Positions 1 to 8,229 of a stretch of DNA of 64,000 nt are shown here, in pieces. The stretch's first letter is position 1. Each line of letters starts with the position of its first letter. The DNA is from Vibrio methylphosphonaticus (GTDB lineage Bacteria; Pseudomonadota; Gammaproteobacteria; Enterobacterales; Vibrionaceae). The translations under genes and the position numbers were made by a program. Where the stretch lies: NCBI RefSeq assembly GCF_023634655.1, contig NZ_JAMKMS010000001.1, forward strand, positions 372,001 through 436,000, in the 5' to 3' direction. The notes beneath the pieces were generated by a model that had not been told where the DNA came from, made no database searches, and saw nothing but the letters and a program-made list of their open reading frames with translations.

Positions 1-669
1 CGATATAAACGCTTCCTTGCCGATATCACAACGGCATCCGGAGAAGCGATCACCATTCACTGCGCGAATACCGGTGCAATGACTGGCTGCGCGGTTCCTG
101 AATCAACCGTTTGGTACTCCACCTCAGATAATCCGAAAAGAAAGTACCCAAATAGTTGGGAGTTAACCCAAACTGATCGTGGTGACATGATTTGCGTGAA
201 TACCGCTCGAGCCAACACTCTTGCCGTAGAAGCCATCAACAATAATGTGATTGAAGAGCTAAAAGGTTATCAGACGCTGCGCACCGAAGTGAAATATGGT
301 CAAGAAAACAGCAGAATCGATATTTTGTTGCAAGATAGTGAGCGCGTCGATTGCTACATTGAAGTAAAGAGTGTCACACTACTAGAAGAATCAGGGCAAG
401 GGTATTTTCCAGACGCTCAAACGACAAGAGGTCAAAAACACCTCAGAGAGCTCACGGAAATGGCTCAATCTGGAAGCAGAGCCGTATTATTATTCGCTAT
501 TTTGCATTCAGGCATTGAAAAAGTCTCTGCCGCACACCATATAGATGCGAAATATTCACAATTACTTGAGCAAGCAAGGAAAGCTGGGGTTGAAGTACTT
601 TGTTATAAAGCATCATTTTCAGAAAATGAGATGACGCTCTTATCTCGGGTCAATTACGAACAAAAGTGA
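1..669 (+). CDS. sfsA: SfsA family DNA-binding/sugar fermentation stimulation protein, 5' truncated by window edge
   Basis: The frame is open from base 1, so the first residues lie outside the window. The visible 222 residues match SfsA across its length: the RYKRFLAD start region, the NTGAMTGCA segment, VWYSTSDN, an EVKSVTL stretch with the restriction-endonuclease-like E-x-K pattern, and the RGQKHLREL helix. SfsA is a nuclease-fold, DNA-binding protein linked to maltose gene expression in E. coli; its biochemical role is poorly settled. It sits just upstream of dksA, the same neighbourhood as in E. coli. An internal ATG at 79 is not the true start, because conserved sequence continues upstream of it. 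Confidence 0.93.
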   Translation, partial: RYKRFLADITTASGEAITIHCANTGAMTGCAVPESTVWYSTSDNPKRKYPNSWELTQTDRGDMICVNTARANTLAVEAINNNVIEELKGYQTLRTEVKYGQENSRIDILLQDSERVDCYIEVKSVTLLEESGQGYFPDAQTTRGQKHLRELTEMAQSGSRAVLLFAILHSGIEKVSAAHHIDAKYSQLLEQARKAGVEVLCYKASFSENEMTLLSRVNYEQK

Positions 670-795
670 TGACACGTTCACAATGATAAGAACTTTAACA
701 AACATCGTTTGCCACAAGCATTTCTTTTTGCTATAGATACCCGCCTTAAAATTAACTGTTCACACAGTTGACTAGGTTTAAGTAGGAGATGCTGT

Positions 796-1242
796 ATGCC
801 AGAATCAAAGAAAAAAGCGCTAGGCATCCTAGCCATTGCAGGGGTTGATCCTTACCAGGAAAAAGCCGGTGAAGAGTACATGTCACCAGCTCAAATGGAT
901 CATTTTAGAAAAATCTTGGGCGCTTGGCGCAACCAACTTAGGGAAGAAGTTGATCGTACTGTGCACCATATGCAAGACGAAGCGGCTAATTTCCCTGATC
1001 CGGTTGACCGAGCTTCTCAAGAAGAAGAGTTCAGCTTAGAGTTACGTAACCGTGACCGTGAACGTCGTTTAATTAAGAAAATCGAGAAAACGCTTAACAA
1101 GATAGAAGAAGACGACTTTGGCTTCTGTGAATCTTGTGGTGTTGAAATCGGTATTCGCCGCTTAGAAGCCCGTCCTACTGCCGATTTATGTATCGACTGT
1201 AAGACACTTGCAGAAATCAAAGAACGACAGATGCAAGGCTAA
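796..1242 (+). CDS. dksA: RNA polymerase-binding transcription factor DksA
   Basis: This 148-residue protein has the family length. It binds the RNA polymerase secondary channel and, with ppGpp, represses rRNA promoters and activates amino-acid biosynthesis promoters. Visible features are the coiled-coil arms, the tip motif D68-x-x-D71-x-A73 that reaches the active site, and a four-cysteine zinc finger (C111, C114, C132, C135). An AGGAG ribosome site lies at a normal distance before the ATG. A strong terminator follows, so gluQRS may need its own promoter or readthrough. relA and a ytfK homologue are elsewhere in this window, so several parts of the ppGpp response are present. Confidence 0.97.
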   Translation: MPESKKKALGILAIAGVDPYQEKAGEEYMSPAQMDHFRKILGAWRNQLREEVDRTVHHMQDEAANFPDPVDRASQEEEFSLELRNRDRERRLIKKIEKTLNKIEEDDFGFCESCGVEIGIRRLEARPTADLCIDCKTLAEIKERQMQG

Positions 1243-1256
1243 TATAGCGATAAGAA

Positions 1257-1278
1257 GGGAGCAAACGCTCCCTTTTTT
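1257..1278 (+). terminator. Intrinsic terminator after dksA
   Basis: A perfect 6-bp stem (GGGAGC / GCTCCC) with an AAAC loop is followed by six T. It lies 14 bases after the dksA stop codon. Confidence 0.9.
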
Positions 1279-1348
1279 GATCATTCATGATGATCATATC
1301 AATGCAGCAATAACGCTCTACACTGTCTTTTAAAGAAAACTCTGTCTT

Positions 1349-1393
1349 TATAATAAACTATGTATATAGGTCGGTTATGTATATAGGTCGATT
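1349..1393 (+). repeat. 17-bp tandem duplication at the gluQRS start, with a -10-like box
   Basis: Two adjacent 17-bp units (1360-1376 and 1377-1393) differ at one base. Each begins ATGTATATAGGTCG. The second ATG is the gluQRS start. The first ATG is out of frame and would encode only eight codons, ending at 1386. The first copy supplies an AGGT at 1367-1370, six bases before the true ATG, which can serve as its ribosome site. A perfect TATAAT lies at 1349-1354; a matching -35 box is weak. Confidence 0.7.
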
Positions 1394-2264
1394 TGCGCCT
1401 TCTCCGTCGGGTCCCTTACACTTTGGCTCCCTTGTTGCCGCACTAGGCAGTTACTTTCAAGCGAAAGCCCAGTCAGGCCAATGGCTCGTTCGTATTGAGG
1501 ATATTGACCCTCCACGTGAAATTGCTGGTGCTTCATCTCTCATTTTAAAAACGTTAGACGCGTACCAGTTAGGTTGGGATGGCGACGTGCTCTACCAAAG
1601 CTCACGCCTTGCCGCCTACCAGCAGCAAGTGGATGAATGGCTGTTATCAGATGATGCCTATCTGTGTGAGTGTACTCGTCGACAAATCAAAGAGACCGAC
1701 GGCTTCTATCAAGGTACATGTCGCCATAAAGGCTTAATCGCAACCGGCAACCAAGCCGTTCGATTAAAGGTGAGACATCCAATAAGTGTGTTTAACGATC
1801 AACGCTATGGCTCGCTCGCTATCCCAGCAGGTCTAGTCCACGAAGACTTTATCATTAAACGTAGAGATGGGCTTTTTGCCTATAACTTAGCTGTTGTACT
1901 TGATGATATCTATCAAGGGGTAACCGAAGTAGTCAGAGGCGCTGATTTAATTGAACCTACCGGGCGACAAATTAGTCTCTATAAAACACTCGGTGCGACG
2001 CCGGTGAGTTACCTACATTTACCTCTTGCTATTGATGATAGCGGCAATAAACTGTCCAAACAGAACCACGCTGCGGGGATAGATTTAACAAACCCTACAC
2101 CTACTTTAATGAATGCGATGCGTTTTCTTGGTTTCTCTTTAGATGACCATATGACAGACGCTACACCAGAAGAACTCCTCATGTGGGGAGTGAAAAATTG
2201 GCACTTGCAACAGCTATCCGATGCGCTCAAGATTAAACCGCCATTCTCAAATGATGCACTCTAG
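1377..2264 (+). CDS. gluQ: Glutamyl-Q tRNA(Asp) synthetase
   Basis: This 295-residue enzyme activates glutamate and transfers it to the queuosine base of tRNA-Asp. It is a catalytic-domain-only paralogue of GluRS without the anticodon-binding domain, and the length fits. Visible are the HIGH-like PSPSGPLHFGS segment near residue 9, a KMSKS-like KLSKQ near residue 229, and the zinc ligands C97, C99, Y111 and C115. The start is the second of two duplicated ATGs, chosen because the protein aligns there. The dksA-gluQRS-pcnB order is conserved in enteric bacteria and vibrios. Confidence 0.95.
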   Translation: MYIGRFAPSPSGPLHFGSLVAALGSYFQAKAQSGQWLVRIEDIDPPREIAGASSLILKTLDAYQLGWDGDVLYQSSRLAAYQQQVDEWLLSDDAYLCECTRRQIKETDGFYQGTCRHKGLIATGNQAVRLKVRHPISVFNDQRYGSLAIPAGLVHEDFIIKRRDGLFAYNLAVVLDDIYQGVTEVVRGADLIEPTGRQISLYKTLGATPVSYLHLPLAIDDSGNKLSKQNHAAGIDLTNPTPTLMNAMRFLGFSLDDHMTDATPEELLMWGVKNWHLQQLSDALKIKPPFSNDAL

Positions 2265-2351
2265 GCTATCATAAGCGGCAAAATTCAAGCGACAGGAACG
2301 AAACGTGGCGGATGAGCCGTCATTTTTTCTCACCTAAACTGCGTTAAGATT

Positions 2352-3710
2352 ATGAATAAAATTGAAAATTCCGAAAATGTTCACGAGGTTTATGGTGACA
2401 TTTCACTGCATGTCTATTCTCGCGAAGAACACACTGTCTCGCGTCAGAAAATCAGTGATAATGCGCTAAAAGTCCTCTATCGTCTGCACAATGCTGGCTA
2501 TGAAGCCTATCTTGTGGGCGGTGGCGTACGTGATCTCTTGCTTGGCGAACAACCAAAAGACTTTGACATCGCCACCAATGCGACGCCAGAGCAGATTAAA
2601 ACCTTATTCCGTAACTGCCGTTTAATCGGCCGCCGCTTCAGACTCGCCCACATCATGTTTGGCCGAGATATCATTGAAGTCGCGACGTTCCGTGGCCACC
2701 ATCAAGAACAAGAGAAGAACGTTTCTCAACAAAGTAAAGATGGCATGCTATTGCGAGACAATGTTTACGGCAGTATTGACGAAGATGCGGAGCGCCGTGA
2801 TTTCTCGATCAACGCGATGTATTACAACATTGGCGACTATGCGATTCACGATTACGCCGGTGGCATTGAAGATCTTGAAGATCGCATCATTCGCCTTATT
2901 GGCGAACCTGAAGTGCGTTACCGTGAAGATCCGGTACGTATGCTTCGTGCAACCCGCTTTGCCGCGAAACTCGATTTTGATATCGAAGAAGATACGGCCG
3001 CGCCAATTGAAGAATTAGCACCACTACTACGTGATATTCCGTCGGCTCGACTTTATGAAGAGTCGCTCAAGCTACTGCAAGCTGGCTGTGGTCTAGAAAC
3101 GTATCATTTGATGCGCGAATACAACCTATTCCAACAACTATTCCCGATCATTGCCCCGCACTTAACATCGGACTATGCATCGAACACTGAACAAATGTTA
3201 GACCTCGTACTCGATGCCACCGATCAGCGCATCGAAGAAGGCAAACGAGTCAATCCAGCATTCATGTTTGCAGCCATGCTTTGGTATCCGATGATGGAAC
3301 ATGCCGTCAAACTTATGGCGAGCCAAAACCTATCTGACTACGATGCAGTAATGGAAGCCAGTAACATCATTTTGGACGAGCAGGTTAAATCGACGGCGAT
3401 TCCAAGACGCCACACCGCGACGATTCGTGAAATATGGCAATTACAGCTTCGTCTTCCACGCCGCACAGGTAAACGTGCATACCGTCTAATGGAATTGAAT
3501 AAGTTCCGCGCCGGTTACGATTTCCTAGAAATGCGTGGCGAGATAGAAGGTGGTGAAGTGGCTGAATTAGCCAGTTGGTGGAATACCTTCCAAACCGCCG
3601 GCCGCAATATGCGCCAAGCGATGGTGAATGATTTAGGCGGAGCGTCAACCAAGTCGGGTAACCGACGTCGTCGCAGCCCTAAGAGCAAAAAGCCGAAGAG
3701 CAGCCAATGA
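2352..3710 (+). CDS. pcnB: Poly(A) polymerase I
   Basis: This 452-residue nucleotidyltransferase adds poly(A) tails to RNA 3' ends and so promotes decay of mRNA and small RNAs. The head domain shows the GGGVRD motif (residues 56-61), the catalytic D70-F-D72 pair and a third acidic residue, D150, in RRDFSINAM. The C-terminus is strongly basic, typical of the bacterial polymerase and unlike the CCA-adding enzyme. The ATG at 2352 has only a weak upstream ribosome site. E. coli pcnB begins with AUU, and here an ATT directly precedes the ATG in frame, so the exact start is uncertain by a codon or more. It overlaps folK by four bases (ATGA). Confidence 0.95.
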   Translation: MNKIENSENVHEVYGDISLHVYSREEHTVSRQKISDNALKVLYRLHNAGYEAYLVGGGVRDLLLGEQPKDFDIATNATPEQIKTLFRNCRLIGRRFRLAHIMFGRDIIEVATFRGHHQEQEKNVSQQSKDGMLLRDNVYGSIDEDAERRDFSINAMYYNIGDYAIHDYAGGIEDLEDRIIRLIGEPEVRYREDPVRMLRATRFAAKLDFDIEEDTAAPIEELAPLLRDIPSARLYEESLKLLQAGCGLETYHLMREYNLFQQLFPIIAPHLTSDYASNTEQMLDLVLDATDQRIEEGKRVNPAFMFAAMLWYPMMEHAVKLMASQNLSDYDAVMEASNIILDEQVKSTAIPRRHTATIREIWQLQLRLPRRTGKRAYRLMELNKFRAGYDFLEMRGEIEGGEVAELASWWNTFQTAGRNMRQAMVNDLGGASTKSGNRRRRSPKSKKPKSSQ

Positions 3711-4192
3711 TCACTTGTTATATTGCGATCGGCAGTAATCTGTCCGATCCCGTAGCACAAGCTTTGGACGCGATGGAAGCCCTAAAGTCACTGCCTAAGA
3801 GTACGGTTATTCATTGCTCGTCACTCTACAGCAGCACACCGATGGGGCCGGCAAATCAGCCTGATTACATTAATGCTGTTGTGAAAATACAAACCGAGTT
3901 AACGCCACTTGAACTACTTGATTGCACCCAAGCAATTGAGTTAGAGCAAGGACGGGTGCGTAAAGATGAACGATGGGGACCGAGAACACTCGATCTTGAT
4001 CTTATTCTTTATGGCAATGAGGTGATCGATTCAGAGCGCTTAACCGTTCCTCACTATGGAATGAAAGAGAGAGAGTTTGTGCTCTATCCGCTTGCTGAAA
4101 TCACACCTAATTTACAACTCCCTGATGGGACTGAGCTCACGAGCTTGCTTAAGCAAGTCGATCGTAATGGGCTGAGCGTTTGGCAAGCATAG
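3707..4192 (+). CDS. folK: 2-amino-4-hydroxy-6-hydroxymethyldihydropteridine pyrophosphokinase (HPPK)
   Basis: This 161-residue enzyme transfers pyrophosphate from ATP to 6-hydroxymethyl-7,8-dihydropterin in folate synthesis. The N-terminal AIGSNL motif, the R-W-G-P-R-T-L-D-L-D-L stretch that holds the magnesium-binding aspartates (near residues 93-103), and the H-Y-G-M-K-E-R-E-F-V-L-Y-P-L segment identify the family. It is translationally coupled to pcnB through an ATGA overlap and is followed after 24 bases by panB, so pcnB, folK, panB and panC probably share transcripts. Confidence 0.97.
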   Translation: MITCYIAIGSNLSDPVAQALDAMEALKSLPKSTVIHCSSLYSSTPMGPANQPDYINAVVKIQTELTPLELLDCTQAIELEQGRVRKDERWGPRTLDLDLILYGNEVIDSERLTVPHYGMKEREFVLYPLAEITPNLQLPDGTELTSLLKQVDRNGLSVWQA

Positions 4193-4216
4193 CCAACGCC
4201 CAAGTAAGGATAAAAA

Positions 4217-5011
4217 ATGAAAAAAATCACCATCAACGACCTAATCAAGTGGAAGCAGGAAGGTCGTAAATTTGCTACATCAACCGCATACGATGCTAGC
4301 TTTTCTGGGCTATTTGAAAGCCAAAACATGCCCGTATTACTCGTAGGCGATTCACTGGGCATGGTTTTGCAAGGCAAAACCGACACGTTACCCGTGACAG
4401 TTGAAGATATTGCTTACCATACTCGTAGCGTTCGCGCTGGCAGCCCGAATTGTCTACTGATGGCCGATATGCCATTTATGAGTTATGCCACACCAGAGCA
4501 AGCCTGCCAGAACGCCGCTCAATTAATGCGAGCCGGCGCCAACATGGTGAAACTCGAAGGTGGTGAATGGTTAATCGACACGGTTAAAATGTTAACTGAG
4601 CGAGCGGTACCTGTCTGCGCACACTTAGGTCTCACACCGCAAAGTGTCAATATTTTTGGTGGTTACAAAGTCCAAGGTCGCGATCAAAAGAATGCAGATC
4701 AAATGGTACGTGATGCATTAGCGTTGCAAGAAGCGGGCGCACAAATCGTCTTATTAGAATGTGTTCCACAAGAACTGGCTAAGCGCATTACGGAAGTGCT
4801 CGACGTTCCAGTTATTGGGATCGGCGCAGGTAATGTTACCGATGGGCAAATTCTTGTGATGCACGATATGTTCGGTATTTCTGCTAACTACATGCCAAAG
4901 TTCTCTAAAGACTTCTTAGCTGAAACCGGCGACATGCGTCTTGCCATTGCCAAATATATTGCCGACGTGGAAAGTGCCACTTTCCCAGATGACGCACACA
5001 CGATTGCCTAG
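4217..5011 (+). CDS. panB: 3-methyl-2-oxobutanoate (ketopantoate) hydroxymethyltransferase
   Basis: This 264-residue TIM-barrel enzyme makes ketopantoate from 2-oxoisovalerate and methylene-tetrahydrofolate, the first committed step to pantothenate. Visible signatures are [12 protein letters not shown] near residue 23, [11 protein letters not shown] with the metal-binding Asp, ADMPFMSY, and the VIGIGAG loop near residue 197. An AAGGA site precedes the ATG. panC follows after eight bases. Its folate cofactor links it functionally to the upstream folK. Confidence 0.97.
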   Translation: MKKITINDLIKWKQEGRKFATSTAYDASFSGLFESQNMPVLLVGDSLGMVLQGKTDTLPVTVEDIAYHTRSVRAGSPNCLLMADMPFMSYATPEQACQNAAQLMRAGANMVKLEGGEWLIDTVKMLTERAVPVCAHLGLTPQSVNIFGGYKVQGRDQKNADQMVRDALALQEAGAQIVLLECVPQELAKRITEVLDVPVIGIGAGNVTDGQILVMHDMFGISANYMPKFSKDFLAETGDMRLAIAKYIADVESATFPDDAHTIA

Positions 5012-5019
5012 GGGGAATC

Positions 5020-5907
5020 ATGCATACTTTTGCTGATATCGCAGAGTTAAGAGAACAAATCGCACTATTTAAGCGTGAGCAACGTCGAATTGCGTTTGTT
5101 CCAACCATGGGTAACCTTCACGAAGGTCACTTGACGCTGGTTCGCAAAGCGCGTGAGCAAGCCGATATCGTGGTGGCAAGTATTTTTGTCAATCCGATGC
5201 AGTTTGAGCGCGCGGATGATCTCAACAATTACCCTCGAACTCTAGAAGAGGACCTGAGTAAACTGAGCGCTGAAGGCGTGGACATAGTATTCACGCCTAC
5301 GCCTGAAATCATGTACCCACAAGGTTTAGATAAGCAGACGTTTGTCGAAGTCCCGGGTATCTCTCAAATGCTAGAAGGCGCATCTCGTCCAGGTCACTTC
5401 CGTGGTGTTTCCACCATCGTAGCCAAGCTATTCAACATCGTTCAACCAGATGTGGCCTGCTTCGGTGAGAAAGATTATCAGCAACTTGCTCTTATTCGCC
5501 AAATGGTCACTGACCTTGCGATGAATATTGACATTATTGGTGTGCCTACTGTACGAGAGATGGATGGGCTTGCCATGAGTTCTCGCAACGGCTATTTAAC
5601 GATGGACGAGCGCCAACGTGCACCTGTGCTTGCTAAAACGATGCGCTGGATCAGTAGCGCAATACGTGGCGGAAGAGATGATTACGCTTCAATAGTTGAA
5701 GATGCTAACGATCAATTACGCGCTGCTGATTTGCAACCTGATGAGATTTTCATCCGCGATGCACAAAGCCTGCAAGTCATTAGCGAAGACTCTACTCAAG
5801 CGGTGATTTTGATGTCCGCTTACCTGGGTCAAGCAAGATTGATCGATAACCAGGTGCTGGACTTAGCTCAAAGCAGTAATGAATCCGATGCTGAACCTAG
5901 TGCTTAG
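5020..5907 (+). CDS. panC: Pantothenate synthetase (pantoate--beta-alanine ligase)
   Basis: This 295-residue enzyme condenses pantoate and beta-alanine with ATP to give pantothenate. The HIGH-like motif appears in [17 protein letters not shown]; other family blocks are [18 protein letters not shown], the substrate loop [28 protein letters not shown] and the KMSKS-like AMSSRNGYL. Start ATG has a GGGGAA ribosome site. The last three codons and the stop fall inside a set of heptamer repeats (5898-5941), so C-terminal length may vary between strains. panD is not adjacent. Confidence 0.97.
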   Translation: MHTFADIAELREQIALFKREQRRIAFVPTMGNLHEGHLTLVRKAREQADIVVASIFVNPMQFERADDLNNYPRTLEEDLSKLSAEGVDIVFTPTPEIMYPQGLDKQTFVEVPGISQMLEGASRPGHFRGVSTIVAKLFNIVQPDVACFGEKDYQQLALIRQMVTDLAMNIDIIGVPTVREMDGLAMSSRNGYLTMDERQRAPVLAKTMRWISSAIRGGRDDYASIVEDANDQLRAADLQPDEIFIRDAQSLQVISEDSTQAVILMSAYLGQARLIDNQVLDLAQSSNESDAEPSA

Positions 5908-5941
5908 TGCTTAGTGCTACTAGCTTCTAGCTTCTAGCTTC
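5898..5941. repeat. Two adjacent arrays of 7-bp tandem repeats at the panC stop codon
   Basis: TAGTGCT is repeated three times (5898-5918); after two bases TAGCTTC is repeated three times (5921-5941). The panC stop codon TAG is the first base triplet of the second TAGTGCT unit. Unit length is not a multiple of three, so a change in copy number within the coding part would alter the reading frame near the C-terminus. Confidence 0.9.
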
Positions 5942-5954
5942 TAAGTGAAAATAA

Positions 5955-5984
5955 AAAAACGCTCACGGAATGTGAGCGTTTTTT
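5955..5984. terminator. Bidirectional terminator between panC and the chemoreceptor gene
   Basis: The stem ACGCTCAC / GTGAGCGT (5959-5966 and 5972-5979) is flanked by A-rich sequence on the left and T-rich sequence on the right. It can end transcripts of panC (+) and of the convergent chemoreceptor gene (-). Confidence 0.85.
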
Positions 5985-6024
5985 ATTGATGCATCGAACG
6001 ACTGACTCGCTCTTACTACCATAG

Positions 6025-7281
6025 CTAAACTTTGAATGACTTAATCTTACCGTCTAACTCCGCAGCGTTACTCTCCATCATTTCTGATGTTTCAAGCAGC
6101 TCCGTCACCACCACCACCGATGCTTCAACCAATTCTCTTACGTTAGTAAGGTTTTGACTCATCTCTTCTGCGACACTACTTTGCTGCCCTGCTGCGGTTG
6201 CAATTTGGAAGTTCATATCATTAATCTGATTCACTTGATCCACAATGCCATCGAGCTCGCTGCCTGCATTCGTCACCAATTCCACGCCATCGGCGGCTTC
6301 AACGACACTTTTCTCCATTAATTCAACCGCAGAGTTTGCACTCGACTGCAGGTGAGAAATCATATCTTGAATCTCGACCGTCGCTTGCTGAGTGCGCTGT
6401 GCTAAGTTACGGACTTCATCAGCAACGACAGCAAAGCCACGTCCAGCCTCACCGGCACGTGCCGCTTCAATCGCTGCATTCAACGCTAACAAGTTAGTTT
6501 GCTCTGAGATGCCTTGAATCGTACCTACGACACTACCAATAGATTCAACACGTTCTTCTACTTGATTAACCGCTGCTGCAGAAGCTGAGATATCGTTCGA
6601 TAGCTCACTCATTTTGGTTACTGTCCCTTGTACAAAGCGCTGACCCGTTATCGCTTGTCCTGACGCCTGCTCAGTTAGCTGCGATGCATTCTGTGCATGA
6701 TCTGCAACCGTTTGTACTGTTGACGTCATCTCACTCATTGCTGTCGCCAATTGATCAATTTCCTGAAACTCTTCTTGCGACGATTCTTTTGTTTCAGACA
6801 TACTCAAGGTCATCACTTCGGTTAATGATGATAACTCCTGAGAAGTCATGACTTGTGTTTTGATCACATCTTGTAACTGTACTCGGGTGCGTTCTAGCTC
6901 TCTAGCCACATCACCATATTCATCCTTACAGTCCATATTAATTGGCACAGTCAGATCTTTGTCCGCCATACGCTTGATTGCAAGGTTCAAGTATTGAGTC
7001 TGTTTTAACATTATTTTTGCAGCGAAGAGTAATAACGTGACAAAAACGATAATCATAGCGATTGTTTGCCAAACCACCTGAACTAAGTAAGCTTCATAGT
7101 GCTCTTGCGCTACCGCCACATTCTGTGTCGCCGCAAGAAGAGAATCGTAAAACGTACTTGCATCCCAAAGTTGCTTTCCGATTAGAAGTAATGTGCTAAA
7201 TACCATTAGCATCAACATCTTCGGTACGAGTCGAACATCGGTGATGAGTCGCTCCCAAGGCTTAAATGCCAGTGTTGTCAT
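6025..7281 (-). CDS. Methyl-accepting chemotaxis protein with very short periplasmic loop
   Basis: The 418-residue protein has two membrane helices (about residues 20-40 and 74-93) separated by only some 35 periplasmic residues, then a HAMP-like linker and a cytoplasmic methyl-accepting coiled coil. The signalling tip carries the standard [19 protein letters not shown] sequence that contacts CheA and CheW. The start at 7281 follows a GGAGA site at good distance; an upstream in-frame ATG at 7341 has no such site. A full ligand-binding domain is absent, so the input is unknown. It is divergent from the potassium channel gene, with 132 bases between. Confidence 0.9.
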   Translation of the reverse strand: MTTLAFKPWERLITDVRLVPKMLMLMVFSTLLLIGKQLWDASTFYDSLLAATQNVAVAQEHYEAYLVQVVWQTIAMIIVFVTLLLFAAKIMLKQTQYLNLAIKRMADKDLTVPINMDCKDEYGDVARELERTRVQLQDVIKTQVMTSQELSSLTEVMTLSMSETKESSQEEFQEIDQLATAMSEMTSTVQTVADHAQNASQLTEQASGQAITGQRFVQGTVTKMSELSNDISASAAAVNQVEERVESIGSVVGTIQGISEQTNLLALNAAIEAARAGEAGRGFAVVADEVRNLAQRTQQATVEIQDMISHLQSSANSAVELMEKSVVEAADGVELVTNAGSELDGIVDQVNQINDMNFQIATAAGQQSSVAEEMSQNLTNVRELVEASVVVVTELLETSEMMESNAAELDGKIKSFKV

Positions 7282-7413
7282 TATTCGTTCTCCATTATTT
7301 ATTATATAGTTAGAGTATCCCTCTAACATTGACGCCAACATGACTCAATCACAAACGTGTTTCTCTTCGAGCCAAGTCATGCACGCAATAAAACTATTTA
7401 ATTCGAGCTTCGT

Positions 7414-8175
7414 ATGAAAGATGATGATATCAAAACTGAAACTAAGCCATTGAGTCTATTGTCCCTTTTCTTGTCATTTATGGCATTAATTGTGATATCC
7501 ATCCTTCTTTTTGCACCGGTGAGTGCAAGCGGTCGTACTGTTCTTATCGGCCTCGACTTTATAATCTGTAGTCTATTTCTCTTGCAACTGACTGTGGATC
7601 TGATCCGCTCCACAGATCGAGTGCAATTTATGAAAACGCACTGGATAGACTTTGTCGCCAGCATCCCGCTTATCGAACCGCTGCGTTTTGCCCGAATATT
7701 CCATATCTTTCGCGTGATATTAGTCATCCGTTCTGGGGAAGCGATTCTTCAACAGCTTGCACGCAACCGACATGAAACCACTCTCGTGTCGATTTTGCTC
7801 GTGCTGCTTTTATTGATTACGGCAGGCGCAGGGATGATGCTCCTGGCGGAAAGCTCAGATCCTCGCGCCAATATTACTCATATCGGAGATGCCGTTTGGT
7901 GGGCGTTTGTTACGGTCTCGACCGTTGGCTATGGTGACCATTATCCCGTAACGGCTCTTGGAAAGGTGCTCGCCGCTGGGATTATTGTTTGTGGTGTCGG
8001 TCTGTTTGGTATGACATCAGGATTAATTACGTCTTTGCTTTCTTCTCCACGTTCTTCTGAAGAACGTCGCTCAAAACATATTGAAATCCAATTGCAGAAA
8101 ATACTCAATCAGCAAGAAATCATGATGCACCGCATCGATCGGATTGAGAATAAATTGGAACATCGTGATAAATAA
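7414..8175 (+). CDS. Potassium channel of the voltage-gated ion channel superfamily
   Basis: This 253-residue inner-membrane protein shows the K+ selectivity filter TVGYGD at residues 170-175, preceded by a pore helix (VWWAFVTVS) and followed by a last membrane helix. Upstream there are several hydrophobic helices including an arginine-bearing S4-like segment (about residues 91-107, arginines spaced R-x-x-R-x5-R). The C-terminal 45 residues look like a coiled coil suited to tetramer assembly. No nucleotide-binding or RCK domain is visible. Physiological gating is not predictable from sequence. Confidence 0.88.
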   Translation: MKDDDIKTETKPLSLLSLFLSFMALIVISILLFAPVSASGRTVLIGLDFIICSLFLLQLTVDLIRSTDRVQFMKTHWIDFVASIPLIEPLRFARIFHIFRVILVIRSGEAILQQLARNRHETTLVSILLVLLLLITAGAGMMLLAESSDPRANITHIGDAVWWAFVTVSTVGYGDHYPVTALGKVLAAGIIVCGVGLFGMTSGLITSLLSSPRSSEERRSKHIEIQLQKILNQQEIMMHRIDRIENKLEHRDK

Positions 8176-8177
8176 AA

Positions 8178-8205
8178 AGAGAGGCTGATTAGCGCCTCTC
8201 TTTCT
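8178..8205 (+). terminator. Terminator after the potassium channel gene
   Basis: An 8-bp stem AGAGAGGC / GCCTCTCT (8178-8185 and 8194-8201) has an 8-base loop and a short T-rich tail. The A-rich left flank means it may also act on the convergent gene. Confidence 0.75.
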
Positions 8206-8229
8206 TATCAGTGGGAGTCTGTTCGTTGC

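Noticed and set aside
5898..5941. Short repeats read as a CRISPR-like array
   Set aside because: Units are 7 bp with no spacers; they are simple tandem repeats.
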